Shown: positions 45,283-56,950, counted from the first letter of the stretch. The stretch is 64,000 bases of DNA from Sphingobacterium hotanense (GCF_008274825.1 NZ_CP030848.1:1364001-1428000), one strand, 5' to 3'. Notes: generated by a model not told the origin, from the letters alone. A program made the numbers and translations.

Positions 45283-47124
45283 ATGTGTGGAATCGTCGGA
45301 TACACCGGAAAACGTCAAGCTTATCCAATAGTTATTGATGGCTTGAAAAAACTTGAGTACCGTGGCTATGATAGCGCTGGAGTCGCTTTACAAACGGGTG
45401 ATGCTGTTAAAGTTTATAAAAAAGAGGGAAAGGTTGCAGCACTGGAAGAGTTTGTGGGAGACCAATCAACGGAAGGGACGACTGGCATCGGCCACACGCG
45501 TTGGGCAACACACGGTGAGCCGTCTGATAGAAATGCACATCCTCATGTGTCTAAATCTGGCAACTTGGCGATGATTCACAATGGTATTATTGAGAACTAT
45601 GCCTCGCTTAAAAACGAACTGATTAAAGACGGGTATGAGTTTCATAGTGATACGGACTCTGAAGTATTACTGAATTTTATCGAAGATATCCAACTTAACA
45701 ATAACTGTAGTCTAGAAGAAGCAATTCGTATTGCTTTAAAACGCGTTACGGGTGCTTATGTAATCTTGATCGTTTCAGCGGATCAGCCTGATACGATCAT
45801 TGCTGCAAGAAAGGGTAGCCCATTAGTAATCGGAATTGGCAATAATGAACATTTCCTGGGATCTGATGCTTCGCCTATGCTTGCTTACACCAAGGAAGTG
45901 GTTTATATCAACGACTACGAACTGGCAATTGTTCGTCCGGATGAATTGATCTTAAAGAACCTTGGTAATGAAACAATCACACCATTTGTTCAAAAGCTTG
46001 ATATGGAATTAGCCGCCATTGAAAAAGGAGGCTATGATCATTTCATGTTGAAAGAGATCTTCGAACAGCCAACGACTATTGCGGATTCCCTTCGCGGACG
46101 TTTGGTTTTGAACGAATCAAAGATCATTTTAAGCGGTATTGACATCATTCAGGAGAAACTTTTAAATGCCCGTCGTATTATCATCGTTGCTTGTGGAACA
46201 AGCTGGCATGCAGGCTTAGTTGCTGAATATGTGATTGAGGAGTTATGCCGAATCAATGTTGAAGTGGAGTATGCATCGGAGTTCCGATATAGAAACCCTA
46301 TTATTACGGATGAAGACGTTATTATCGCTATTTCACAAAGTGGCGAAACGGCAGATACATTGGTTGCTCTTGAGCGCGCTAAAGAGCAGGGGGCAACAAT
46401 CTTTGGTATTGTCAATGTGGTTGGTTCATCGATTGCTCGTATTTCACATGCCGGATGTTATACCCACGCAGGTCCTGAAATTGGCGTAGCAAGTACCAAA
46501 GCCTATACTGCGCAATTAGCTGTATTGATGTTACTAGCGTTGAAGGTTGCGAAAATGAAAGGTACTATCTCCGAAGAACGCTTCGTAGAACTATCTCAGG
46601 AATTAAATAGCGTTCCGGAGAAAGTAGAATGGGTGTTGAAAAATGAAGTGGATAATATCAAAGCGATTGCTTATAAATACAAAGACGCGCACGATGTTCT
46701 TTATTTAGGTCGTGGATATAACTTTCCAACCGCACTCGAAGGCGCGTTGAAACTTAAAGAGATTTCTTACATCCACGCTGAAGGCTATCCTGCTGCAGAG
46801 ATGAAGCATGGGCCGATCGCGCTTGTGGATGATAAACTTCCTGTTGTTTTTGTAGCAACAAAAGATGTGTACCATGAGAAGGTGATCAGCAATATGCAGG
46901 AAATCAAAGCGCGTAAGGGTAAAGTGATTGCGGTGGTATCGGAAGGAGACGAGATTACTCATAGCATCGCCGATGATATCATGACAGTTCCGGTTCTGGA
47001 CGAAGTTTTAGCACCAATTTTGACCGTTGTGCCGTTGCAGCTACTATCTTACTACATTGGAGTTTATCGTGGATTAGATGTCGACAAACCACGTAATTTA
47101 GCGAAGTCGGTTACAGTAGAATAG
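45283..47124 (+). CDS. glmS: glutamine-fructose-6-phosphate aminotransferase
   Basis: It makes glucosamine-6-phosphate for cell-wall and LPS synthesis. The N-terminal nucleophile Cys directly follows Met (MCGIVGYTG). The glutaminase domain has HTRWATHGEPS. The two SIS sugar-isomerase domains have ACGTSWHAG, SQSGETADT and AEGYPAAEMKHGP, and the C-terminus ends PRNLAKSVTVE, as in the family. I see no glmS ribozyme fold upstream, which is expected outside Firmicutes. Confidence 0.97.
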   Translation: MCGIVGYTGKRQAYPIVIDGLKKLEYRGYDSAGVALQTGDAVKVYKKEGKVAALEEFVGDQSTEGTTGIGHTRWATHGEPSDRNAHPHVSKSGNLAMIHNGIIENYASLKNELIKDGYEFHSDTDSEVLLNFIEDIQLNNNCSLEEAIRIALKRVTGAYVILIVSADQPDTIIAARKGSPLVIGIGNNEHFLGSDASPMLAYTKEVVYINDYELAIVRPDELILKNLGNETITPFVQKLDMELAAIEKGGYDHFMLKEIFEQPTTIADSLRGRLVLNESKIILSGIDIIQEKLLNARRIIIVACGTSWHAGLVAEYVIEELCRINVEVEYASEFRYRNPIITDEDVIIAISQSGETADTLVALERAKEQGATIFGIVNVVGSSIARISHAGCYTHAGPEIGVASTKAYTAQLAVLMLLALKVAKMKGTISEERFVELSQELNSVPEKVEWVLKNEVDNIKAIAYKYKDAHDVLYLGRGYNFPTALEGALKLKEISYIHAEGYPAAEMKHGPIALVDDKLPVVFVATKDVYHEKVISNMQEIKARKGKVIAVVSEGDEITHSIADDIMTVPVLDEVLAPILTVVPLQLLSYYIGVYRGLDVDKPRNLAKSVTVE

Positions 47125-47132
47125 TCAAGCTT

Positions 47133-49307
47133 ATGGGGTATGTCAATAAGATTCCTTTAAGTCGCATCGGTTATGATTTTATTCCTGCCGAGTACTTAGA
47201 GGAGGGGAGAGACGAATACTACTTTCGTTTTCAACAACAGAAGTCCGATAAGACCTATAGAAATCTTACCGCAGAAGAAATCCAAAGATTAGAGGCTAAT
47301 GCCAACGAGTCTACCAATTGGAATGATGTACTCGTTACTGATAAATTCCTTCCTAATCAAATCAAACGATCTAAGTTTTACGGCTTGGTGCGTATTGGCG
47401 ACATGGAAGAGGTTTATTTAGAGTATCGTGATATCCGATTAGCATGTGGTATTTATAACTCCCATATCATCAGCTGTGATCTGGGAGATTGCATAGCCTT
47501 GCATCAGGTTCGTTACATTGCTCATTTCATCGTTGGTAATGAGGTTATTCTGCTCAACGTTAATGAAATGGAAACGAGTTCCAGCGCAAAGTTCGGAAAC
47601 GGCATCCTAAAAGACGGCGATAAAGAAGAAAGCCGCATTTACTTGGAAGTCTGCAACGAGAATGGGAATCGTAGAGTCCTACCATTTGATGGGATGCAAG
47701 CGGCGGATGTTTATCTGTGGACGAGAAATAGACAAGATAAGGTACTTCAGGATCGCTTTTTTGAAATGACCAACAAATGCTTTACGTCGGAGCGCGGATT
47801 TTATAGTGAGATCGGTGATCGTACGGTCATCAAGAACTCGCATACCATCAAGAACGTCAAGATCGGTTCTGACGCTTATATTAAAGGCGTTAATAAACTA
47901 AAAAATGTAACGGTCAATTCGACATCCGAAGCTTATACACAGATTGGTGAGGGATGTGAATTAGTGAATGGCATTATTGGCTATGGCTGCCGTGTATTCT
48001 ATGGAGTAAAGGCGGTACGCTTTATATTATCATCCTATTCGCAATTGAAATATGGCGCACGTTTGATCAACTCCTTTTTAGGAGATAACTCAACAATTTC
48101 CTGTTGCGAGGTGTTGAACTCATTGATCTTTCCTGCGCATGAACAACACCATAATAACTCTTTCCTATGTGCCAGTTTAATTATGGGGCAGTCAAATATG
48201 GCTGCAGGCGCAACGGTAGGCTCTAACCATAATTCTAGAGGAGCCGATGGCGAAATTATCGCGGGGCGTGGCTTTTGGCCTGGGCTCTGCGTGAGCTTAA
48301 AACATAACTCACGATTCGCATCTTACAGCTTAATCGTCAAAGGCGATTTCCAACATGAGATGGATGTTCGTGTCCCGTTTTCTTTGATCAGTAATGATGT
48401 GAAGAACGATCAGTTGGTTATTGTGCCGGGTTATTGGTTTATGTACAATATGTATGCGCTGATGCGCAATACCAATAAGTTCTTAAGTCGTGATAAACGT
48501 CAGTTCAAGAATCAATATTTTGAGTATGATATTCTTGCGCCGGATACGATCAACGAGTTGTTCGATTCATTGAAGGAAATACGATCCGCTGTTGCCCTAG
48601 CGCTATCTAAAGTAAGCGAGGGGAATGGAATTAGCGCTGAATCTTGGTTAAATGGTTCATCGGGTCCAACATTGGAAGTACTTCTGCAAAACACAGAGTT
48701 TTCGAAACGCAAAGTTGTTTTGTTGAAACCGAAAGAGTCATACGCACTTTTCAAGAAGTTAATTCGCTATTATGCAGTTTGTCAGGTATTGGAACTCGTG
48801 AGCCCTGATGATTTTGACAGGGAGTTAATGCATAACAGTTTATCGGTTTCCGAAAGAGTATCCTTCGTCAATGTGGGCGGGCAGTTGATGCCTTCGCATA
48901 AAATGGAAAGTTTACTAGAGGATATTCGTTCTGGAGAAGTGGCTACTTGGAAAGATGTGCATGCACAGTATCGTACGCTTAGCGGTGAATATTTACAAGA
49001 CAAACTTCAACATGCTTTGATCTCGCTTGCCGAAGTTACAGAAAGAGAATCAAACACTTGGGATTTAGACTTTTGGCACGAGCTGTTTGACGAAGCTCTG
49101 GAGACCAAGAAGTGGATATGCGATGAGATCCGCAAGACTCGCGAAAAAGACTACAGTAATCCGTTCCGTATGATGGTGTACAATTCACCGGAAGAAATGG
49201 ATGAGGTGGTTGGAAAGTTGAGCGATAATTCTTTTATCAATCTTCAGGATGAAGAACTGCGGATATTTAAAGAGAAGCTTCTGCGATTCTCAACGGTATT
49301 AAAATAA
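47133..49307 (+). CDS. DUF4954 protein, hexapeptide/left-handed beta-helix type
   Basis: A 724-residue protein of unknown function. The middle (about 235-430) shows repeated turns resembling a left-handed beta-helix (TVIKNSHTIKNVKIGSDAYI, then GDNSTISCCEVLN and AAGATVGSNHNSR), as in sugar acyltransferases. The C-terminal 250 residues are helical. It starts 8 bases after glmS, so a role in amino-sugar or envelope metabolism is a reasonable guess. The DUF4954 family is found mainly in Bacteroidota. Confidence 0.82.
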   Translation: MGYVNKIPLSRIGYDFIPAEYLEEGRDEYYFRFQQQKSDKTYRNLTAEEIQRLEANANESTNWNDVLVTDKFLPNQIKRSKFYGLVRIGDMEEVYLEYRDIRLACGIYNSHIISCDLGDCIALHQVRYIAHFIVGNEVILLNVNEMETSSSAKFGNGILKDGDKEESRIYLEVCNENGNRRVLPFDGMQAADVYLWTRNRQDKVLQDRFFEMTNKCFTSERGFYSEIGDRTVIKNSHTIKNVKIGSDAYIKGVNKLKNVTVNSTSEAYTQIGEGCELVNGIIGYGCRVFYGVKAVRFILSSYSQLKYGARLINSFLGDNSTISCCEVLNSLIFPAHEQHHNNSFLCASLIMGQSNMAAGATVGSNHNSRGADGEIIAGRGFWPGLCVSLKHNSRFASYSLIVKGDFQHEMDVRVPFSLISNDVKNDQLVIVPGYWFMYNMYALMRNTNKFLSRDKRQFKNQYFEYDILAPDTINELFDSLKEIRSAVALALSKVSEGNGISAESWLNGSSGPTLEVLLQNTEFSKRKVVLLKPKESYALFKKLIRYYAVCQVLELVSPDDFDRELMHNSLSVSERVSFVNVGGQLMPSHKMESLLEDIRSGEVATWKDVHAQYRTLSGEYLQDKLQHALISLAEVTERESNTWDLDFWHELFDEALETKKWICDEIRKTREKDYSNPFRMMVYNSPEEMDEVVGKLSDNSFINLQDEELRIFKEKLLRFSTVLK

Positions 49308-49312
49308 CATAC

Positions 49313-49347
49313 AAAAGGGCGATGTATTCAACTACATCGCCCTTTTT
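49313..49347. terminator. bidirectional hairpin terminator
   Basis: AAAAGGGCGATGTA pairs perfectly with TACATCGCCCTTTT around TTCAAC. It lies between the convergent DUF4954 and DUF1080 genes. Confidence 0.93.
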
Positions 49348-49383
49348 CTTATTAAAGTCGAACGTCTCGACGAACAAGATCTT

Positions 49384-50787
49384 TTATTTCAATTCTTTGA
49401 TTTTTATACTTCTGAAAGATACTGCGTCGCCATGATCCTGCAAAAGGATGTGTCCTTGTTCGGCTTCACCAAAGTTTTTCCAATCTTTGTATTTGCTGCC
49501 TGCGACAAGTTTTCTAAATTCTTCCGAACCTCTAACAAATTCTAACATCTTAAACCCGTTTAACCAGTAAGTTACTTTGTTGTTAGGTTCAACAACAAGG
49601 CGTCCGCGGTTCCACTCGCCAATTGGTTTTCTTGCACGTTTATTTTTGTCCGATGTGATTAGATCGTATAATGATGCTAATGTTCTGTTTCCATCTTTGC
49701 CTAGTTTAGCATCAGGATGCAATTCATCATCTAAGATTTGATATTCCGGACCGATCGCTGAGCCTTTAGTTTCCTCATTCAATGTAACAAAATATTTAAC
49801 ACCGGAATTTGCACCCGGGGTCAACTTAAAATCGAAGGAAAGGTCAAATGCTTTGTACTGCTTATCTGTAATGATGTCACCTCCATTGGTCGATTCGCCG
49901 CCATCAGATTTCTGCACAGAGATGATCCCGTTTTCAATCTTCCAGCCTTTTTCCGGAAATCCACCGCCACGCGCGCTTTTCCATCCCGTTGCATCTTTCC
50001 CATTGAACAATAGGCTATACCCCGCTTTTTGCTCTTCCTCAGTCAAACCGTTCGCATTGGTATTGACGATGTAGACATCAGTAGGAAAATTCGCTGGTTT
50101 TAAGTTCTTTGTTTGGATCTTGATGTTTTTGAAATACACCTTTTTGCCATCTAAGGAATCGGGGATGGCATGCACCTGCAGAGCAATAAATCCAGAGGCA
50201 TCAATGCTATCAACTAAATGCGCCGAAGGCACATCATTTACCCAGGTTTTCATCTCATTCCCTATGGCTTCGATGCGGATCTTATTGTATTCATTAGGTC
50301 TATAAGCTGTTTTAGCCGCAGGGTTTAAATCTAAAGGGTAAAGCCACAGTCTTCTCCCTTCATCATATATTCCGCCTGTCCAAGCTCTCGGAGTAGGGTC
50401 TACATCCACCTGCCGACCGTAGACTCTACCTTTGCCGTTATTTGCGTTCGCATCGTAATGACTGCGGGTCTGTATGCCGGAATTTGTTGTAGCACCTTCC
50501 AGCTTAATATCAAGCTCTAAAATAAAATCACCGTATTCTTTTTCTGTTACCAAGAAGCTATTCGGAGTTCCTTTCACCATGGTGCCGACGATCGCGTCAT
50601 CTTCAATCGTGTAAGGCGCCTTGCCGGCAAGGGTTTTCCATCCGGTCAAGTCTTTACCATTAAATAGTTGCTCCCAATCGCTATCAGACGTGTTCTTATT
50701 TGCACTTTGACAGGATGCCGAGAGAACAAAGAGGGAAAGGGCACAAGAGGATAGGGAATAAATAGAGTTTTTTATAAATCTTCTCAT
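49384..50787 (-). CDS. tandem DUF1080 (3-keto-disaccharide hydrolase-like) lipoprotein
   Basis: A 467-residue lipoprotein (lipobox LSASC). Two DUF1080 domains lie at about 35-225 and 255-465. Each opens with the same signature, WEQLFNGKDLTGWKTL and YSLLFNGKDATGWKSA. DUF1080 is a concanavalin-like fold, and characterised members cleave 3-keto-glycosides. The domains differ enough for distinct substrates. It is divergent from the Gfo/Idh/MocA gene, with which it probably works. Confidence 0.88.
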   Translation of the reverse strand: MRRFIKNSIYSLSSCALSLFVLSASCQSANKNTSDSDWEQLFNGKDLTGWKTLAGKAPYTIEDDAIVGTMVKGTPNSFLVTEKEYGDFILELDIKLEGATTNSGIQTRSHYDANANNGKGRVYGRQVDVDPTPRAWTGGIYDEGRRLWLYPLDLNPAAKTAYRPNEYNKIRIEAIGNEMKTWVNDVPSAHLVDSIDASGFIALQVHAIPDSLDGKKVYFKNIKIQTKNLKPANFPTDVYIVNTNANGLTEEEQKAGYSLLFNGKDATGWKSARGGGFPEKGWKIENGIISVQKSDGGESTNGGDIITDKQYKAFDLSFDFKLTPGANSGVKYFVTLNEETKGSAIGPEYQILDDELHPDAKLGKDGNRTLASLYDLITSDKNKRARKPIGEWNRGRLVVEPNNKVTYWLNGFKMLEFVRGSEEFRKLVAGSKYKDWKNFGEAEQGHILLQDHGDAVSFRSIKIKELK

Positions 50788-50909
50788 CTTAAGTTTTTGT
50801 TGATTTTGTAACAGGTTTAATGATAATCAGCGATTATCATGTTGAAATTAATATTTTTTTTTAATTTTAACATACGATCATTAATAAATTTAAACCTAAA
50901 CACTATTTC

Positions 50910-52325
50910 ATGGATCATTTTTTTTCTCGTAGAAGCTTCATCAAGAAGTCCGTTATGGCAGGAGGAGCAGTGGCATTGGCAAACAGTAGTCTGGCGAATG
51001 TAGTGATGGCGAAGCCCAACGAGCGTGTTAACCTCGCGGCTGTGGGGATTGGAAATCGTGCTGCTGAGATTCTTTTGGAGTTTCATAAGACTGGACTTTG
51101 TAATATTGTTGCGCTATGTGATGTAGACATGGGCGCAAAACATACCGAAGCCATTCTGAAGAAGTTTCCAGAAGTTCCACGTTTCCATGATTTTCGTCAG
51201 ATGTTCGATAAGATGGGCAATCAAATAGATGCGGTGTCGGTCGGTGTTCCCGACTTTTCCCATTTCCCGATTACCATGATGGCCTTGGACTTGGGCAAGC
51301 ATGTCTATGTGGAAAAACCTATGGCTCGTACGTTCTTAGAGGTGGAACTGATGATGGCTAAAGCGAAGAAAAATCCAAAACTGGCAACGCAAATGGGTAA
51401 CCAAGGTCACTCCGATGCGAACTATTTCCAGTTTAAAGCATGGAAAGACGCCGGAATTATCAAAGATGTAACCCGAATCGTGGGGCATATGAATATGCCG
51501 CGGAGATGGCATGGCTGGGATGTGAATATCAAGAACTTCCCACCTGCGGAGAAGATACCTGAAACATTAGATTGGGATTTATGGCAGATGCAGACGCTTG
51601 GCCATAACTATAATAAAGACTTTATCAATGGTCAGTGGCGTTGTTGGTATGATTTCGGAATGGGAGCTCTTGGCGACTGGGGTGCTCACATCTTAGATAC
51701 GGCGCATGAGTTTTTAGAATTAGGTCTTCCGACACGTATGGAAGCTGTGCGTCTGGATGGACATAACTCTTTCTTCTTCCCGATGTCATCGACATTGAAA
51801 TTTAGCTTTCCAAAGCGTAAGCGGATGCCTGCTGTTGATATCATGTGGTACGACGGTTTGGATAATTTACCTCCAATTCCTGCAGGCTATGGTATTTCGG
51901 GCTTAGATCCAAATATTCCGCCACCAAGTACCGGGAAGTTGGAACCCGCAAAACTGAATCCGGGCAAAATTATATATAGCAAGGATTTAACCTTTAAAGG
52001 TGGCTCTCATGGCAGTACATTGAGCATTATCCCAGAGGAAAAAGCGAAAGACTTAGCCAACAAATTGCCGGAGGTTCCGATATCGCCTTCTAACCACTTC
52101 GCAAATTTCTTGAAAGCGTGTAAGGGACAAGAGAAAACCCGCTCATCCTTTGAGGTAGCCGGGCCATTGAGTCAAATCTTCTGCCTTGGCGTGATAGCAC
52201 AACGATTGAATACGAAGTTTGATTTCGATCCGGTGAAAAAAGAGATCGTAAATGATAAATTTGCAAATGCCCTATTGGTGGGGCCTCCGCCTAAAAAGGG
52301 ATGGGAGCAATATTATGTAGTTTAA
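50910..52325 (+). CDS. Gfo/Idh/MocA-family oxidoreductase, Tat-exported
   Basis: A 471-residue dehydrogenase. A twin-arginine signal (SRRSFIKKSVMAGG) predicts export in folded form with bound cofactor. The Rossmann domain has VGIGNRAAEILLEFH and the catalytic-region Lys in GKHVYVEKPMART. Relatives act as glucoside 3-dehydrogenases that oxidise C3 of sugars. The neighbouring DUF1080 genes fit this, since they would act on the 3-keto product. The other DUF1080 gene follows after 25 bases. Confidence 0.9.
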   Translation: MDHFFSRRSFIKKSVMAGGAVALANSSLANVVMAKPNERVNLAAVGIGNRAAEILLEFHKTGLCNIVALCDVDMGAKHTEAILKKFPEVPRFHDFRQMFDKMGNQIDAVSVGVPDFSHFPITMMALDLGKHVYVEKPMARTFLEVELMMAKAKKNPKLATQMGNQGHSDANYFQFKAWKDAGIIKDVTRIVGHMNMPRRWHGWDVNIKNFPPAEKIPETLDWDLWQMQTLGHNYNKDFINGQWRCWYDFGMGALGDWGAHILDTAHEFLELGLPTRMEAVRLDGHNSFFFPMSSTLKFSFPKRKRMPAVDIMWYDGLDNLPPIPAGYGISGLDPNIPPPSTGKLEPAKLNPGKIIYSKDLTFKGGSHGSTLSIIPEEKAKDLANKLPEVPISPSNHFANFLKACKGQEKTRSSFEVAGPLSQIFCLGVIAQRLNTKFDFDPVKKEIVNDKFANALLVGPPPKKGWEQYYVV

Positions 52326-52350
52326 ATAGAACCAAAAAAAGATAAATAAA

Positions 52351-53352
52351 ATGATTAAACAATTTGCAACTGGTCTGGCCTTCACCACGATCTTAAGTTT
52401 GAGCTTAAGCTCTTGTAATAACAGTTCGACTCAGGAGAAAAAGGAAGAGGAAGTACACAATCCCGCTTCACAAACTATTCCAGAGGAATCAAAGGATTTA
52501 TTGGGGCGTTGGGATTTGACGGTTGATAAAAAAGGAACATCAGTGCCTTCATGGATCGAAATCAAGTTGTCGGGATTCACGACATTGGTTGGTTCATGGG
52601 TAGGAGATAGCGGTAGCAGCCGCCCGATCTCTCATATTAAATTAGCGAATGGCAAGTTCTCATTCGCAATTCCTCCGCAGTGGGAAGGTGGCGAAGGTGA
52701 TTTCGTTATTGAAGGTGAATTAGCCGGAGGAGCACTGAAAGGAACGATTACTTCCAACACAGGCGAGAAGTATACATTTACTGGTGTTAAAGCACCATAT
52801 TTAGTGCGTGAGAAAGCAGCAGAATGGGGAACTCCAATAGAACTGTTCAACGGAAAAGATCTCACCGGATGGAAGCCATCTTCCGACAAAAATCAATGGG
52901 TAGTTAAAGATGGTGTTCTTACCAATCAAGAGGCGGGAGCAAACTTAATTTCCGAGCAAAGTTTCGAAGACTTTAAGCTGAGCTTGGAGTTCCGTTATCC
53001 TGAAGGTAGTAACTCTGGAGTTTACCTGAGAGGACGCTATGAAGTTCAAATTGAAGATTCTCCAAAGGACAAACACCCGGGAGCACTTTATTTTGGAGGA
53101 GTATACGGCTTCTTGGCGCCGAACGAAATGGCGACATTAGGCGCGAATGAATGGCAGAAATTTGATATTACTTTAGTGGGCCGATTGGTTACTATCGTAG
53201 CGAACGGAAAAACTATCATCAGCAACCAAGAGATACCAGGAATTACTGGTGGTGCGCTAGATAGCAAAGAAGGCGAGCCAGGACCACTTTACATCCAAGG
53301 TGACCATGGACCTATCGAATTCAGAAAAATCACTGTGACGCCTGCAAAATAG
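52351..53352 (+). CDS. DUF1080 domain lipoprotein
   Basis: A 333-residue lipoprotein (lipobox LSSC). The N-terminal 140 residues form a beta-rich domain of unknown role. The DUF1080 domain (about 165-330) begins IELFNGKDLTGWKPSSD and includes SNSGVYLRGRYEVQIEDS. It probably cleaves a 3-keto-sugar made by the upstream oxidoreductase. The terminator that should follow is split by an IS1182 element (53390-55152). Confidence 0.88.
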   Translation: MIKQFATGLAFTTILSLSLSSCNNSSTQEKKEEEVHNPASQTIPEESKDLLGRWDLTVDKKGTSVPSWIEIKLSGFTTLVGSWVGDSGSSRPISHIKLANGKFSFAIPPQWEGGEGDFVIEGELAGGALKGTITSNTGEKYTFTGVKAPYLVREKAAEWGTPIELFNGKDLTGWKPSSDKNQWVVKDGVLTNQEAGANLISEQSFEDFKLSLEFRYPEGSNSGVYLRGRYEVQIEDSPKDKHPGALYFGGVYGFLAPNEMATLGANEWQKFDITLVGRLVTIVANGKTIISNQEIPGITGGALDSKEGEPGPLYIQGDHGPIEFRKITVTPAK

Positions 53353-53593
53353 GCTGCAGAACAGATAAAAAGAAAGGGACTGCTGATTCGAGGGCACTGA
53401 AAAAGCCTCAACTTTCTAATGAGACTTAAAGAAATGACTGAGTATAGGTTTTCCCTTACTCGGTCATTTTTGTTTAAAGGATTTCTGGAAGTTTATTTTT
53501 TAATGGTCTTGTTGAAGCTGTAAGCGACTAGGACTTGCTATTTGAGTTTTTAGCATCCCATATAGGCTTTTTTTGAGGCAATATCCCGCCTTT

Positions 53594-55054
53594 TTAGATC
53601 AATTTCAGGATTCTTTTCAAGTTTACGGTGAAGATGGCCATTGCGCCCTGCATTTCCATATTGTGGATTCCATAAGCATCAGCTCTGCCATAGCCATGGA
53701 CATTCTTGAGCTCACTGTTCTTGGCCTCGATCTTATACCTTTGCTTAGACTTGCTTCGATAATAATCGGTTTGCTGGAAAGCCATCTGCTCCCTATGGAG
53801 TTCGGATTTTATGGAGACTGAATAGGATTTGGTTCTGGCCCCTTGCTTGTAACATCCTTCCCTAATAGGACAGACCTTACATTTCTCCACATCAAAGTAA
53901 TAGGTCTCCGTTTGATTTGTACCTTGTTCCTTCTTTCCCTGACGCGCCTTGCGGATGGCCAAATGTCCTGCGGGACAAACAAACATATCCGCATCTTTAT
54001 TATAGTCAAACTTGTCTTTATCTTTCCTAAAGCCTTGGGTAATGGATGGATTTAATTTAGCGATGATATCAATATTTTGTTCTTTTGCCAACTGAAGATT
54101 TTCTTTTCCCGAATACGCGGCATCACCTATTATCGTATCCACTTGCATTCCATTCTGCTGGCTGATCTCTAATAACCTAGGTAGTTCAGGGCCATCACCT
54201 TTTTCGCCTGTAGTAACGACCGCTGCTGTAATGATGCGTTCCTCAGTCATCGCCAGATGTGTTTTATATCCAAAGAAACTGCTGTCCACTGACTTGTGTC
54301 CAAGTCTGGCCTCATCATCCTTAGAGAGCAGATAGTATTCTTTTGTGTCTTCAATGGTTTCCTTCAACAGATTCAGCTTTTCTTTCACAGCCGGTATTTC
54401 ACTGATAGATTGATCTTCATCAAGGGCCCTCTGTAATTCCCTGCAATAAGCAAGCTCTTGATCCAGGTCGTTGGATTCATTCTTTTGTGGTAGATTCCTC
54501 TTGTATTCCCCATCAATCTGATATATCGCTTTTCTTAATAGCTTGGAGCGTTCCCTGAGTACTGCCAATGCTGTGTGCGGATTCGATCTGGAAACGGTAT
54601 GGGTCGCGTCTACGATAATGGACTTTGATTTTATAATGCCTTTTTCAAGAGCAATCGTTACGGTCTTATTGATTAACAGGTTCAACAGATCCATATCTTT
54701 TAATCGTAGTTTGCGGAATTTGGTAAGCGAACTTGAATTGATCACATCCTCCTCTGGTGCCATTTCAAGAAAATATTTGAAGGACATATCATATCTGGAA
54801 CGTTCAACGACATCTACATCCGAAACGGTGTAGATCGTTTTTAACAGAAGATACTTGAACATCTTGATAGGGCTCTCCGCTGTACGGCCATTCGTCTGGT
54901 AATACTTAGCCAAAAGCTCGTCATAGATAAAACTGAAATCGATAAGATCGTTGATTTTTCGAAGTAGATTATCTTTTGGTACGATAATATCGTACAATCC
55001 TGAATAGGAACTGAACTGTATTTTTTGTTGGGTAGAGAGCATCCTGATGTCCAT
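53594..55054 (-). CDS. IS1182-family transposase
   Basis: An intact 486-residue DDE transposase. Motifs: KSIIVDATHTVSRSN (first Asp), DTIIGDAAYSGKEN (second Asp) and KQRYKIEAKNSELKNVHGYG (Glu). A Cys-rich insert (CPAGH then CKVCPIREGC) lies before the last motif. MLSTQQ at 55042 is an alternative start. Perfect ends, a clear target duplication and an intact frame suggest a recent and possibly active element. Confidence 0.95.
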   Translation of the reverse strand: MDIRMLSTQQKIQFSSYSGLYDIIVPKDNLLRKINDLIDFSFIYDELLAKYYQTNGRTAESPIKMFKYLLLKTIYTVSDVDVVERSRYDMSFKYFLEMAPEEDVINSSSLTKFRKLRLKDMDLLNLLINKTVTIALEKGIIKSKSIIVDATHTVSRSNPHTALAVLRERSKLLRKAIYQIDGEYKRNLPQKNESNDLDQELAYCRELQRALDEDQSISEIPAVKEKLNLLKETIEDTKEYYLLSKDDEARLGHKSVDSSFFGYKTHLAMTEERIITAAVVTTGEKGDGPELPRLLEISQQNGMQVDTIIGDAAYSGKENLQLAKEQNIDIIAKLNPSITQGFRKDKDKFDYNKDADMFVCPAGHLAIRKARQGKKEQGTNQTETYYFDVEKCKVCPIREGCYKQGARTKSYSVSIKSELHREQMAFQQTDYYRSKSKQRYKIEAKNSELKNVHGYGRADAYGIHNMEMQGAMAIFTVNLKRILKLI

Positions 55055-55075
55055 TAAAGCCTACCTTAAAATACG

Positions 55076-55116
55076 AAAAAGGGAGCAGAAAACCGTAGTT
55101 TTCGACTCCCTTTTTT
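55076..55116. terminator. insulating hairpin in IS1182 element 2
   Basis: AAAAAGGGAG pairs with CTCCCTTTTT, with an inner AAAAC / GTTTT pairing. It lies upstream of the transposase start, at the same relative place as in the first IS1182 element. Confidence 0.82.
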
Positions 55117-55195
55117 AACCTTTTTTTCTAAGGGGACTTTTTCAGTGCCCTCGCTGATTCGCAGTCCCTTTTCTTATTGTAGACCTTTTCGGGTC

Positions 55196-56950
<1,755 letters not shown>

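Larger units (their letters stand above)
53390..55152 (-). mobile_element. IS1182-family element 2, complete, with 8-bp target duplication
   Basis: The ends are inverted repeats GAGGGCACTGAAAAAG (left, 53390-53405) and its complement at the right end. They are flanked on both sides by GCTGATTC (53382-53389 and 55153-55160), the target duplication. Length 1763 bp. Hairpins at 53432-53471 and 55076-55116 lie inside both ends and could block read-through into the transposase gene. Confidence 0.95.
53366..55175. terminator. terminator hairpin split by IS1182 element 2
   Basis: Left half 53366-53389 (ending GGGACTGC-TGATTC) and right half 55153-55175 (GCAGTCCC then TTTTCTT). Without the element and one copy of the 8-base duplication, the halves rejoin as a perfect GGGACTGC-TGATTC-GCAGTCCC hairpin with A-rich and T-rich flanks. 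It would have ended both convergent genes. Confidence 0.85.
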
